A stretch of DNA of 64,000 nt from SHZI01 sp963698405 (GCA_963698405.1 CAVOQT010000002.1:514175-578174); one strand, 5' to 3'; shown: positions 1 to 10,701, counted from the stretch's first letter. Notes: a model not told the origin generated them from the letters alone. Numbers and translations: made by a program.

Positions 1-752
1 GCCGTCGAAACGCTGGTAGCGCGTATTGAAGAGTCGTTCCAGGTTGGCGGCCGTGAGCACGCGGAGGTGCTCGCCCAGTTGCCAGCTGCCATCCATGTGG
101 AGCAACAGTGCGCGGTCTGCGTGGCGCATCGCCAGCGCCGAATCATGCAGGCTCATGAGTATGGCGGCGCCATTGTCGGCCCGCTCCCTGAAGATCGTTC
201 AGCGTGGCGACCTGATGGCGGGGGTCGAGGTGGTTGACCGGTTCGTCGAGCAGAAAAACAGAAGGGTCCTGCGTCAGCAGCCGCGCGATCGCGACGCGGC
301 GGCGTTCACCGCCCGAGAGTGTCCCCACGGTGCGGGGGCCAAAGCCGCCGAGATCCATCGCCGCCAGTCGCCTGGTCCGCGAGTGCGTGATCGGCGGCAG
401 AGGCGCTGTCCAGAGCGGCCATATACGGGTGACGGCCCATCAGCACGGTATCGCGGACGGTGGCCGGGAAACTCTCGGCATCGTCCTGCAGCAGCAGCCC
501 GAGGCGTCGGGCAATCTGGCGTCGACCCAGCTGGCTCATGTCCTCTCCATCCAGCGTGACGACTCCGCTGGCCGGCGTCAGCAGGCCCGCCAGCGTGTGC
601 AGGGCCAGCGTCTTGCCGACCCCGTTCGGGCCGAGCATGCAGATCACCTCGCCGCTGCCCAGTTCCAGCGACAGTTCGCGGACCAGGGTTCGTCCCGCGA
701 TGGTGATGCTGAGCTTTTCGCACTTGAGCATTCTGGTACTGCTGCCTGACAT
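1..752 (-). pseudogene. ABC transporter ATP-binding protein, iron-siderophore/B12 type (frame-disrupted, partial)
   Basis: ATPase subunit that would power import of iron-siderophore, haem or cobalamin through a FecCD/BtuC-type permease at the inner membrane. Walker A GPNGVGKT sits at residues 41-48, followed by a Q-loop (LLLQDD), the signature LSGGE near position 300 and Walker B VFLLDEP. The coding sequence changes frame twice: near position 360 (an apparent extra base just before a MDLGGFGP segment) and near 180 (an extra G in a short G run). All three parts align end to end with the family and no catalytic motif is lost. The 3' end runs off the window. ATG at 752 or 731 could be the start. 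The likely partner permease is at 2468-3448, separated by tyrA. The substrate cannot be told from sequence. Confidence 0.8.
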
Positions 753-776
753 GAGCCGGGTGCGCGACTATGACGC

Positions 777-803
777 AAAAAAAAACCCCGCGTGAAGCGG
801 GGC
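777..803 (-). terminator. Rho-independent terminator reading leftward
   Basis: CCCCGC (786-791) pairs with GCGGGG (797-802) around a 5-nt loop, and the plus strand has an A run at 777-785, which is a U run for a minus-strand transcript. It therefore ends a leftward transcript arriving from about 800-1350, yet no clear gene lies there. It sits just upstream of the ABC ATPase start. Confidence 0.7.
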
Positions 804-1361
804 TTATACGGGTTTTTGTTGTTGTCGCGAATCAGGTCTCGATGTGCACGTCAGTCTGTGGTGGCTTTATTGTTGTTATTGTTTTGCCGCATTTACTTCT
901 AATTGTCTTTTGTTCTTCTTCTTGTTTGCGTCTTCTGGCTCTCATGTCTGGTTAAAGATCTCGAGCCCTGCGTTCATCACCGAAACCTTTATGCGCAGTG
1001 AGACTCAGCAAGTCCTGTGCCGATGACTGGAAAACGTATTCTATTCAGGTAGATGGAAAAACTTTATGGCGCGATTTCGGACCATAATCGGAAATCTGTA
1101 AAATAATTCGACAGGGTGTTGTAAGGCCGATTGCGGACTTTCAGCAAGTCGCTGTAGTGCTGAGACTATTGCTGCCGCAGTCTGCTCCCGGCTTGGCAGC
1201 CTTGCCGGGCCGTCTGGCGATAGGGGTAGAACAGCGATTTTGTGTCCGGCCGGCGCTCCAGATGTGTAAAGGATTCCAACGCTGGTTCGGCGGTCTGCCT
1301 GTTATCCTGGCAGTGAACCCGTTAGGCTCTGCGCCTTCGCAAAAAGCCCGGATTTCAGGTC
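804..1361. other. Intergenic region without a recognised gene
   Basis: About 560 bp between the leftward terminator and tyrA. Positions 850-1000 are AT-rich, unlike the surroundings. On the minus strand a 37-codon frame starting MRARRRKQ (about 945 down to 832) ends just before the terminator, but it has no Shine-Dalgarno sequence, a stop codon just upstream and unusual codon use. I do not call it a gene. A small RNA or a decayed gene is equally possible. The tyrA promoter should lie in the right part, but no convincing -35/-10 pair was seen. Confidence 0.5.
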
Positions 1362-2448
1362 ATGGAACTCGAACAACTGCGTGATCAGCTCTCGGCGATT
1401 GACCGGCAGATTCTCGAACTGGTGGCCGAACGTCAACGGCTCTCGGGGAAGATCGGAGCGTGGAAACGGGCATCGGGCCGGCCGACGCGTGACTTTGCCC
1501 GCGAAAAGCAGGTGCTCGACAAGGCCAGATTGTCGGCGGCCGGGCTTGGCGTGCCCACCGGCCTTGCTGAAGCGCTGTTCAGCCTGCTGATCCAGTCCTC
1601 GCTCGCCAACCAGGAGCAGGCGCGCGTCGCGCCGAGGGCCAGGGCTCCGGAAAGCCCGCACTGGTCATCGGCGGCAGCGGCAAGATGGGACGCTGGTTCA
1701 GCGAGTTTCTGCATTCCCAGGGCTTTGATGTCACGGTCGCAGATCCGGCTGGCCCGCTTGCCGGCTTCAGGCATGTGGCCGACTGGCGGGATACCCCCGA
1801 CCAGTTTGCGATCACCGTGGTGTCGGCGCCGATCGATCGCATGGCGGAAATTCTGCCGAGCTGGGCGCCCGTAAACGCAGCGGTCTGATATTCGACATCG
1901 GTTCCCTGAAATCCCCGTTCATCGACAAGCTGAAGGCACTTGCCGGACACGGCAGCCGGGTTACCTCGATTCACCCGATGTTCGGCCCGGATACCGAACT
2001 GCTTTCCGGGCGTCACGTGCTCTTTCTTGACACCGGGTGTCCTGAGGCCACCACCGAGGCTGCCCAGCTGTTTGCTTCGACGATGGCGGCACAGATCCGC
2101 ATGGATATCGATGAGCATGACCGTTTGATGGCCTATGTGCTCGGTCTGTCGCATGCGCTCAATATCGCCTTCTTCACCGCGCTGGCCGACAGCGGTGAGA
2201 CCGTGCCGAAGCTCGCGCATATTTCCAGCACGACCTTCGATTCGCAGCTGGCAGTCGCCCGGCGGGTCGCGGAGGAAAGTCCGCAGCTCTATTTTTCGAT
2301 CCAGTCGCGGAATCCCTGGGGGCTGGCAGTCGTCGAAGAACTGCAGGCGGCCGTCGGCCGGATCGCGGCGATCATCCGCAACGGTGACGAAGCCGCTTTC
2401 GTGAAGCTGATGGAGCAAGGCCGAAACTATCTTGCCAGCCGGCGCTAG
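1362..2448 (+). pseudogene. tyrA: T-protein: chorismate mutase / prephenate dehydrogenase (frame-disrupted)
   Basis: Bifunctional enzyme of tyrosine biosynthesis: chorismate to prephenate, then oxidative decarboxylation with NAD to 4-hydroxyphenylpyruvate. The AroQ-type mutase domain comes first (MELEQLRDQLSAIDRQILEL, residues 1-90), then an NAD-binding fold (LVIGGSGKMGRW) and the dehydrogenase helical domain containing SIHPMFGP and a conserved EHDRLMA segment. The frame changes near 1640 and near 1860, each equivalent to one lost base. Joined, the product is about 360 residues, close to the roughly 373 of E. coli TyrA. It is convergent with the ABC permease and separated from it by 19 bp that contain a REP-like palindrome. 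Confidence 0.85.
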
Positions 2449-2455
2449 GAGCGCG

Positions 2456-2477
2456 GTAGGAGCGGCTTCAGCCGCGA
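2456..2477. repeat. REP-like palindromic element
   Basis: GTAGGAGCGGCTTCAGCCGC followed by GA: GCGGCT (2462-2467) pairs with AGCCGC (2470-2475). It resembles the extragenic palindromes common in Pseudomonas and Xanthomonadaceae. It lies between convergent tyrA and the permease gene and supplies the permease stop codon (2468-2470). I saw no second copy in the window. Confidence 0.5.
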
Positions 2478-3448
2478 TCTCTGCCAGCTCGCCTGAGCAG
2501 AACCAGAAATGCCGGTACACCGACTGCCGCGGTTATCGCGCCGACCGGCAGCTGCTGGGGCGCGAGAACCGTGCGCGCCAGGGTATCGGCGACCACCAGC
2601 AGCGTGCCACCGGCCAGTGCGGAGGCCGGGATCACGGTACGGTGACAGTTGCCGCCGGCGAGGCGCACGAAGTGCGGCACGATCAGTCCGACAAAACCAA
2701 CCACGCCTGCAGTTGTGACAGCCACCGCTGTCAGCAGCGAGCCCAGCGCATAAACGAGTACCCGCGTACGCTTGACCTCAAGACCCAGCAGTGCTGCCTG
2801 TTTGTCGCCGGTACCCAGCACGTCAAGGGTCCTGGCCAGCAACATGCCGCCGACCACGCCAATGGCTGCCACCAGAAGAATTGAAACCAGGCTGCTCGAC
2901 GAAGGAAAAATCGCCCATCAGCCAGAAGATGATGCCGCGCAGTTTGGTATCCGGACTGATCGCCAGCATCAGGCTGACCACAGCACTCCAGCCGGCAGCA
3001 ACAACGATACCCGTCAGCAGCAGCCGGTCAGTGCTCCCAGCGCCGGTACCGCGGGCCAGGCCAAATACCAGCAGGGTGCTGCCAAGCGCTCCGCCAAAGG
3101 CCGCCACATCCACCTCAGGCCGGTTGCCCCCAGCAGCATGGCACCCAGTGCGGTGACGGCCGCACCACTGGAGGTGCCGAGCACATAGGGGTCTGCCAGC
3201 GGGTTTCGCAGCAGGACCTGCATGAGTGCGCCGGCCACCGCGAGGGCTGCGCCGGTGCCAAACGCTGCCAGTGCACGCGGCAGGCGCAAACGGAACATCA
3301 CCTCGAGCGCTTCGGGGCCCGCTGTTCCGGACCACCAGTCCAGGAGCGTCCCGACTCCAGCCGCGCTGCTGCCGACAAGCAGGGCAAGCAGCAGGGAGCT
3401 GACGCCGAGTCCGCCGAGGGTGAGCAATAGCAGGCGTGCTGATTTCAC
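2468..3448 (-). pseudogene. FecCD/BtuC-family ABC transporter permease (frame-disrupted)
   Basis: Multi-spanning inner-membrane permease for iron-siderophore, haem or vitamin B12 import. Family signatures are visible: an N-terminal membrane helix, RLPRALAAFGTGAALAVAG, the LLRNPLADPYVLG segment and, near the C terminus, VGFVGLIVPHFVRL. The frame changes near 3130 and again near 2890. Joined, the product is about 326 residues, the usual family size of roughly 330. The stop codon falls inside a REP-like palindrome. It is divergent from rppH. The partner ATPase at 1-752 has the same orientation but is separated by the oppositely oriented tyrA, unlike the usual overlapping permease-ATPase order. 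Confidence 0.8.
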
Positions 3449-3563
3449 ATGCCGATCCGACGCTGCCGTGGAAAGTTTTTGCAGCCGTCCCAGTGTACTT
3501 GAACGGATGTCCCTGCCGTGACACTGTCATGGCTCATGTGGAAGAATCGCGCCACAGGTGTGG

Positions 3564-4113
3564 ATGGTGCCCGTGGATCTGATTGACGGAGAAGGCTTTC
3601 GGGCGAACGTTGGCATCATTGTCTGCGATGTGCGTGGACTGTTGCTGATCGGTGGACGCATCGGCCAGAACGCCTGGCAGTTTCCGCAGGGTGGCGTCCA
3701 GTCGGGTGAGTCCGTCGAGCAGGCGATGTTTCGCGAGCTGCATGAGGAAATCGGCCTGACCCCGCGCGACGTCGAAGTGCTGGGCTGCACACGTGACTGG
3801 TTGCGCTACCGGCTGCCAGAGCAGTTCATCCGCAACAATGTCCATCCCCTGTGTATCGGCCAGAAGCAGCGCTGGTATCTGCTGCGACTGACCGGGAGCC
3901 GAGGCCGGGCTGCGTTTCGACACCACCACTACGCCGGAATTCGACCGCTGGCGATGGACGGGCTTCTGGGAGCCGGTGCGCGAGGTGATTTTCTTCAAGC
4001 GACAGGTCTATGTGCAGGCCCTGCATGAGCTTGGGCCTCTGCTGTTTCCGGCCGGCCTGCCACCCCGGCCAGACTGGTGGCAGCCCGGCTGGGGTGGCGC
4101 GGAACATGATTGA
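3564..4113 (+). pseudogene. rppH: RNA pyrophosphohydrolase, Nudix family (frame-disrupted)
   Basis: Removes pyrophosphate from 5'-triphosphorylated mRNA and so opens RNase E-dependent decay. The N terminus (GEGFRANVGIIVCD), the WQFPQGG segment and the Nudix box (GGVQSGESVEQAMFRELHEEIG) match RppH, as do DWLRYRLP and CIGQKQRWYLL. One extra base near 3898 shifts the frame; the other frame resumes with TPEFDRWRW and FFKRQVY and stops at 4113, giving about 180 residues against 176 in E. coli. The start could be ATG 3564 or GTG 3573, whose product begins directly with the conserved region. The stop overlaps the ppx start by 8 bp, suggesting translational coupling. Confidence 0.8.
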
Positions 4114-5527
4114 TCCCGGCGGCTCCGAGGTACTGGCCGCGGTCGATCTCGGTTCAAACAGCTTCCACATGCTGGTCGCCCGCTTTGATCACGGGCAACT
4201 GACCACCATCGACCGGCTGCGGGAAATGGTTCGTCTCGGCGGCGGACTGGATGCGCGCCAGCGCCTGAGTGCGTCCAGTCAGCGCGTGGCGCTGGCATGT
4301 CTGCGACGTTTTGGTGAGCGGCTGCGTGCCGTAAAGGCTGACAAGGTGCGGGTGGTCGGCACCAATACCCTGCGCCGTGCCCGCGGCAAGGGCCGTTTCC
4401 TGCAGCAGGCAGCAGAGGGCGCTGGGTCATCCGGTGGAAATCATCTCCGGCATCGAGGAGGCCAGGCTCATCTACCTGGGCGCCAGCCACAATTTGCCGC
4501 GCGTCGATGGCCCGAAATTTGTGGTCGACATCGGTGGTGGCAGTACGGAGCTGATCGTCGGCCGCGGGCTTGAGCCGGTGGCGATGGAGAGCCTCGCCGT
4601 CGGCTGTGTCAGTCTTGGCCAGAGTGCGTTTCCGGACGGGCGCCTCTCCGCCAAGAATTTTGCCAAAGCGCGGATCCAGGTGCGACTGGAGCTGGAGCCG
4701 GTACGGCAGATATTTCGTCGCTTCGATCCGGTGCAGATTGCCGGTACCTCCGGCAGCATTCGCGCCGCACATCTCGGTGCTGACGGCACTGGATCGTGCG
4801 CCGCAGGGTATTACCGTCAGAAGGTCTGGAATACCTGATCGATGAGATGATCGCGTTCGGGCAGGTAGAAAGGATCCGCCTGCCCGAGCTGTCAGCCGAA
4901 CGGGCGGAGGTGTTTCCGGCCGGTGTTGCGATTCTCGTCGAGGTGATGCGTGCCATGGCACTGCCGCGCATGTGCGTGGCTGATGGCGCCCTGCGTGAAG
5001 GCATCCTTTACGATCTGGTCGGGCGGCTCATGGACGAGGATTCACGCGTGCGCACGGTGCGGGCGATGGCAGCACGCTATCACGCAGATCCATCGCAGGC
5101 CGGGCGCGTTGCCGCAACCGCCTCGGTGCTGTTTCGGCAGGTCTGCGATGACTGGGATCTCGACGGCGAGCATGAGCAACTGCTGGGCTGGGCTGCACAG
5201 TTGCACGAACTGGGCCTGGATATCGCCCATGCGCACTACCATCGGCATGGTGCCTATGTGCTGGAAAATGCCGATATGCCCGGGTTCCCGCGCGAGGAGC
5301 AGCTGGTTCTCGCTCGCCTTGTGCTGGCTCACAGGCGCAGATTCGAAGCGCGAAGCTTTCAGCACCTGCCGCCTGCATGGCAGCGGCCGGCACTCCGTCT
5401 GACCCTGCTGTTGCGGCTCGCCGCGCTGTTTCACCGCAGCCGGACGGACACGGCGCTGCCCGATCTGCGGCTTGCGGGTACATGGGCGATCGATGGAACT
5501 GCAGTTGCCGTCAGGCTGGCTGGCTAG
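4106..5527 (+). pseudogene. ppx: Exopolyphosphatase / pppGpp phosphohydrolase family (frame-disrupted)
   Basis: Ppx/GppA phosphatases of the ASKHA fold degrade polyphosphate or convert pppGpp to ppGpp. The first ATP-like motif AAVDLGSNSFHML lies near the start, the second motif FVVDIGGGSTELI about 120 residues later, and the HD-like C-terminal domain contains LGWAAQLHELGLDIAHAHYH. Frame changes occur near 4410, 4775 and 4820. Joined length is about 474 residues. Its placement next to an oppositely oriented ppk1 favours the exopolyphosphatase role over GppA, but sequence reading alone cannot settle this. The 3' ends of ppx and ppk are convergent, nearly touching. Confidence 0.8.
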
Positions 5528-5535
5528 CAATCCGC

Positions 5536-7702
5536 TTACGCTCGCGGATCTGGAGCGCGAACGGAGTTTCTTGCCGGGGCTGGTTGCAAGCTGACTATCC
5601 GGCGTGGCAGTTGAGAACTCAGCATCTTGTCCGCAAGCCGCGTCAGCAGCTGCTCTGGACCGAGACAGTTCCGCGTCCGGCGCAGGTCTGGCACGCTGAT
5701 AGCTGCCGTCGCCACGCAGCTCCCATGCCTGGCAGTTATCCGAGCAGGTTGGCGTCCAGATCGGCGAGGATGCGGGCTTTCAGCGTCGCGTCCGAGATAT
5801 GGGAAAGCACACTTCGATACGTCTGAAGAAATTGCGATCCATCCAGTCGGCGCTGGCGCAGAAAAGATTCTCGTCGCCATTGGCGTGAAAATAATAGACA
5901 CGCGAGTGTTCCAGAAACCGTCCGACGATTGACCGCACCCTGATGTTGTCGGAAATGCCCGGTATGCCGGGCCGCAGACAGCAGATGCCACGCACGATCA
6001 GGTCGATCATGACACCGGCGGAAGAAGCCCTGTACAGCGCCTGAATTACTTCTGGCTCAACCAGCGCATTCAGTTTGGCGATGATATGGCCCGCTCCGCC
6101 TGCCTCGACGTTGCGGATCTCGGTGTCGATGTGCTCGAGGATGCGTTCATGGAGATTGAATGGCGCCTGATACAGGCGCACCAGGGGTGCGCGTTTCGTC
6201 AGGCTGGTCAGTTGCAGAAAGACGTGGTGCACGTCGTGGGCGAGTGCCTCGTCGGCGGACAGCAGGCTGTAGTCGGTGTACAGCCGTGCAGTCGCGCTGT
6301 GGTAGTTGCCGGTGCCGAGGTGGACATAGCGTTTCAGCCGACCGTCCTCCCGGCGCACCACCAGCGCCAGCTTGCAGTGGGTCTTGAAGCCGACCACGCC
6401 ATAGACGACGTGGACGCCGGCCTCCTGAAGCCGGTTGGCGAGCAGTGATGTTGGTCGCCTCATCGAAGCGGGCCCGAAGTTCGATGCTGACCGTCACTTC
6501 CTTGCCTGCCTGTGCAGCCCGGACCAGCGCATCCACGATTGGTGAGTCTGCGCCGGTTCGGTAGAGCGTCAGCTTGATCGCGTGTACATCGGGGTCTTCG
6601 GAGGCGCGATCAAAGAAATCGATCACCGGCGAGAACGACTCATAGGGGTGGTGGAGCAGGATGTCGTTGTTGCTGATTGCAGAAAAGATACTGTCTGCAG
6701 CCAGCATCTCTTTCTGCAGCCCGGGCGCGAAAGGCGGATTTCTGAGGTCATCACGGCCGGTCATTGCATAGACAGCCACCAGGCGATTCAGGTTGACCGG
6801 GCCATCCACCCGATAGAGGTCCTGTTCGTTCGAGTTCGAACATCTCGAGCAGGAAGTCCACATGTTCCTTGGGGCAGTTATGCGCGACTTCCAGCCGGAC
6901 TGCTTCGCCGTAGCGGGTGGCGATCAATTGTCCTTCGACCACCTGCATGAGGTCTTCGACTTCCTCGCTTTCGACATACAGGTCACTGTTGCGGGTTACA
7001 CGGAACTGGTAGCAGCCCTGAATCTCCATGCCCGTTAAATAGTTCGTCGACAAAGGCATGGATTACCGAGGAAAGAAATACGAAATCATTGGTGCCGGTG
7101 TCCGGCAGCGACGGGTCAAGGCGGATCAGGCGTGGCAGGGATCGCGGTGCCTGTACGATGGCGCGATGGCATGGGCGGCCAAAGGCGTGTGTGCCGCTCA
7201 GTCCCACGACAAAGTTCAGGCTCTTGTTGAGAATTCTGGGGAATGGCCGTGCCGGATCGAGGGAGGTCGGGCTGAGTACTGGTTCTATTTCGCGATGAAA
7301 GTGGTTACGTAACCATTCGCGATGTGCTGGCCGCCATCGGGTCCGACGCACAAATCGTATTCCGGCGGTCTCCAGAGCGGGGATCAGCTCCCTGTTGAGC
7401 AGACGGTATTGTTCGTCGACCAGCTGGTGCGCACGTTGACTGATGTCGTTCAGTGCCTGACTGGCACTCAGCATGTCCGGCCCCTGTGGCGGCAGCCCCA
7501 GTTCCTGGCGCTGACGCAGGCCGCTGACGCGTATCTCGAAAAACTCGTCCAGGTTTGTAGAGACGATACAAAGAAACTTCAGCCGCTCAAGAAGCGGGAT
7601 CGTCTGGTCCTTGACCTGATGCAGAACGCGCTGATTGAATTCCAGTGCGCTGAGTTCCCGATTAATAAAGTGCTCGGGCAGTTTGAGGTTTGGCGTGTCC
7701 AA
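5536..7702 (-). pseudogene. ppk1: Polyphosphate kinase 1 (frame-disrupted)
   Basis: Reversibly transfers the ATP gamma-phosphate onto polyphosphate through a phosphohistidine. The N domain FINRELSALEFNQRVL, the head domain, HHPYESFSPVIDF, IKLTLYR, FKTHCKLALVVR (containing the phospho-accepting His) and YVHLGTGNYH are all present, with DNCQAWELRGDGSYQR near the C terminus. At least six frame changes occur, near 7035, 6840, 6460, 5800, 5740 and 5670. The probable start is TTG 7702 (product begins LDTPNLKLPEHFINREL); an upstream in-frame start is possible. The stop at 5536 is my best estimate because the tail crosses frames. The C-terminal EQLLTRLADK segment resembles tails of proteobacterial Ppk. 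Confidence 0.8.
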
Positions 7703-7802
7703 GAGATGTAACCCGCAGATCCGGGCAAAACTATAGCAGGGCAACAAAATAGGGGCGTTGCACAGGTCACACTTGTCATAACCTGACAGGTAGCCAAGTT
7801 GG

Positions 7803-9202
7803 CTAAGGCAGGTGCCCTTGCGGGTGGCTTAGCGGGACGCCGGGCGGTTTGCAGCGAGCGGCAGTCTGCCGGCTTGAGATGCGGGCAAGAAGCGGCTGTG
7901 CGGTTGTCTGGAAAGCCATCAGTTCAGCGCCGCGTAGTGGCTCGGCCGGTGGCAGGATCACGGTCTGCGGGTTCAGGTGAACCCCGTTTTTCCGATATTC
8001 GTAGTGCAGGTGTGCAGCGGTTGCCAGGCCCGTTGCTCCGACGTAGCCGATTACCTCGCCTTGGCGCACTTTCGAGCCATAGCGGCTGGTTCTGGCAAAT
8101 CGGGAAAGATGTGCGTACAGGGTCGTGATGTTGCCGCCGTGCTGCAGGATCAGGGTGTTGCCATAGCCACTCTTCCAGCCGCGAAAGATCACCTTGCCGT
8201 TGCCCGAAGCCTTTACCGGGGTTCCGGTCCGCGCCGCGTAATCGACGCCCTGGTGGGCGCGAATCGTGTTCAGGATGGGATGGCGACGGTTCGGGTTGAA
8301 CTTGGAGCTGATCCGGGCAAACGATACTGGTGCGCGAACAAACGCCTTGCGCATCGGCCGACCATCGGTCGAGTAATAGGCAGCGCGGCCATCAGCTTCT
8401 TCAAAGCGGATGGCAGTGTAGCGACCGCCACGGTTGGTGAACTCAGCGGCCAGAATGTCGCCTTCGCCGAGCTTCGTTCCGTTGCGCCAGAGTTCCTCAT
8501 AGACGAGCGTGAATTCGTCGCCGGTATTGATATCGCGAACAAAGTCGATATCCCATGCAAAAATATCGGCCAGCTTCATGACCGACTTTTCCGAGATACC
8601 GGCGTCTGCAGCTGCTTCAAAGAGCGAGGTTGAGATACGACCGCCTGCAGTCACAATGCGGCGTTCAAGTGGCAGATTTACCAGTTCGGCGTGAAACGCT
8701 TGATTGCGGTATTGTCGAGTTCAGTATCGGAGGTACCGCCCTTTCGCTGTACGACGAAGGTCTGACCAATGCCAACATCCCGTTCGATTCCAAGTACGGC
8801 ACCTTCTTCGTGACGAACCAACAAGGTATCGCCGGGCCGGAGAATACGCAGGTTCTTTCGTGCTGTATCCAGTTGCAGAATCCCGGCGAGATCCTGGAGA
8901 CTCAGTCCGACTTTCCCGGAACAGGCTGTCCAGCGTATCTCCCGGCTGTACGTCCAGTAACAGTGTTTCGACAGGGTCGAACGCTTCAGAGTCTGGATTG
9001 GGTGCGTTGGCAGCGACAACCGGGGGGTTGGTTTGAGCGGCTGTGTTAGTCGAACTATGCCGGTGCCGTAATCTGGCCGGCCAGTTGAAAGCCAGCCAAC
9101 AAGAGCTATGCCGGCAGCGACTACGCTGCGCAACGTCGCTGATAGCCGCGTTGGGGCCAGATTTGGAGGTTGGCTTGCTTGTTCAGGGGCAGGCGATTGC
9201 AT
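7803..9202 (-). pseudogene. mepM: Murein DD-endopeptidase, M23 family (frame-disrupted)
   Basis: Periplasmic zinc endopeptidase that cuts D-Ala-mDAP cross-links for cell-wall growth. The N terminus carries a single membrane anchor (ATLRSVVAAGIALVGWL), followed by an OapA/LysM-like segment (VQPGDTLDSLF), and the C-terminal M23 domain has the zinc ligands HQGVD and HLHYE in normal order. Frame changes occur near 9000, 8930 and 8685, where PLERRIVTAGGRIS continues in another frame. Joined length is about 465 residues, typical of MepM/YebA. It is divergent from tyrS, an arrangement also seen in pseudomonads. The ATG at 9202 precedes the membrane anchor. Confidence 0.8.
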
Positions 9203-9492
9203 TTTTTAGTCACTCACGCCTTTGCCAATAAATGAAGACCGCCGATTCCTGCCTGTTGGTGGCACATCGAGGTAAGGAAGACGCCTGACCCTCGATTGGC
9301 AGCGCGGCGATTATTACCAGCCCAAGGTGCCTCGGTCAACCCGACAATTCCCGAAACATCAATGGGTTCACAGATATGCGCCCACTTGCAGGCTATGTAA
9401 AGCTGGGGGCTCGAAGGGCCTGAACTGGTTCGTGACCCCCGTCCCTGAATCGTTTATCTTTCCGTCCCCGCGCTCCGCCTGATGCCCAGATC

Positions 9493-10701
9493 ATGCGCAC
9501 AGCAGAAGAACAACTCGTTGAAATCCGGCGTGGTGCCGCCGATATCCTGGTCGAAAGCGAGCTCAAGACCCGGCTTGAGTCCGGACGGCCGCTGGTCGTC
9601 AAGGCTGGCTTTGACCCGACTGCACCGGACCTGCATCTCGGGCATACGGTGCTCATTAACAAGATGCGCCACTTCCAGGACTTCGGTCATCAGGTTGTTT
9701 TTCTTATCGGTGACTTTACCGGGCTGATCGGCGACCCAACCGGCCGCAATGCCACCCGGCCCCCGCTAACGCGTGAAGAGGTTATGGCCAATGCGGCCAC
9801 CTACGAGCGGCAGATTTTCAGGATTCTGGACCCGGAGCGAACCACGATCGAGTTCAACTCGCGATGGATGGGCTCCATGGATGCCGTAGGGCTGATCCAG
9901 TTGGCGGCGCGTCATACCGTGGCGCGGATGCTGGAAAGGGATGATTTCCGGCAGCGTTATGCCGATGGGCGCCCCATCGCCATCCATGAATTTCTCTACC
10001 CCCTGGTTCAGGGCTACGACTCGGTGATGCTCAAGGCTGATGTTGAGCTGGGCGGGACCGATCAGCGCTTCAACCTGCTGGTCGGGCGTCAGCTGCAGCA
10101 GGATTACGGCCAGGTGCCGCAGGTGGTTATCACGATGCCGCTGCTGGAAGGCATGGACGGCGTGAACAAGATGTCGAAATCACTCGGTAATTACATAGCA
10201 ATCACCGAACCAGCCGACGATATGTTTGGCAAGCTGATGTCCATATCCGACGAGTTGATGTGGCGGTATTTTGATCTGCTGAGCTTCAGGTCCCATGCGG
10301 AGATTTCAGGCCTGCGGCAGCAGGTTGCTGATGGACTGAATCCGCGTGACGTCAAGTTCGAGCTTGCGCAGGAGATCGTTGCCCGTTTCCATGATGCAAG
10401 CTCCGCTGAGGCCGCCCAAGCTAATTTCATCAAGCGCTTTCGCGATCATGAAATTCCTGCGGATCTGGAGCTGGTCGTGATCGATGTGCCGGCGACCGGA
10501 GCCAATATTGCGAGCGTCTTGCGGGATGCGCAGCTGGTCAGCAGCAACTCCGAGGCTAACCGCATGATTGAGCAGGGTGCGGTGCGTATAGATGGCGAGC
10601 GGGTCATGAGTCGTGACCTCATGATTGAGGTGAATTCCGAGCTTGTATTGCAGGTTGGCAAGCGGCGTTACAAGCGGGTTCGCTTGGCACTGCGCGGATA
10701 G
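9493..10701 (+). CDS. tyrS: Tyrosyl-tRNA synthetase
   Basis: Class I aminoacyl-tRNA synthetase charging tRNA-Tyr. The HIGH-type motif is HLGH at residues 48-51 (in FDPTAPDLHLGH) and KMSKS is at 226-230. The C-terminal S4-like RNA-binding domain contains NRMIEQGAVRIDG. Length is 402 residues. The FDPTAP/HLGHTV wording resembles the TyrZ-type enzymes of Pseudomonas and Bacillus rather than E. coli TyrS. ATG 9493 follows a purine-poor leader, but no other start fits the conserved N terminus. This is the first fully intact frame in the window. The rRNA promoter begins 35 bp after its stop codon. Confidence 0.96.
   Translation: MRTAEEQLVEIRRGAADILVESELKTRLESGRPLVVKAGFDPTAPDLHLGHTVLINKMRHFQDFGHQVVFLIGDFTGLIGDPTGRNATRPPLTREEVMANAATYERQIFRILDPERTTIEFNSRWMGSMDAVGLIQLAARHTVARMLERDDFRQRYADGRPIAIHEFLYPLVQGYDSVMLKADVELGGTDQRFNLLVGRQLQQDYGQVPQVVITMPLLEGMDGVNKMSKSLGNYIAITEPADDMFGKLMSISDELMWRYFDLLSFRSHAEISGLRQQVADGLNPRDVKFELAQEIVARFHDASSAEAAQANFIKRFRDHEIPADLELVVIDVPATGANIASVLRDAQLVSSNSEANRMIEQGAVRIDGERVMSRDLMIEVNSELVLQVGKRRYKRVRLALRG

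Noticed and set aside
1..9202. Genuine multi-gene decay of an accessory island
   Set aside because: The genes are core housekeeping genes, motifs are kept, and only frameshifts occur; an assembly-quality explanation is simpler, though unproved.
9203..9492. A T-box riboswitch before tyrS
   Set aside because: No T-box sequence or specifier loop was seen, and these are not expected in this group.
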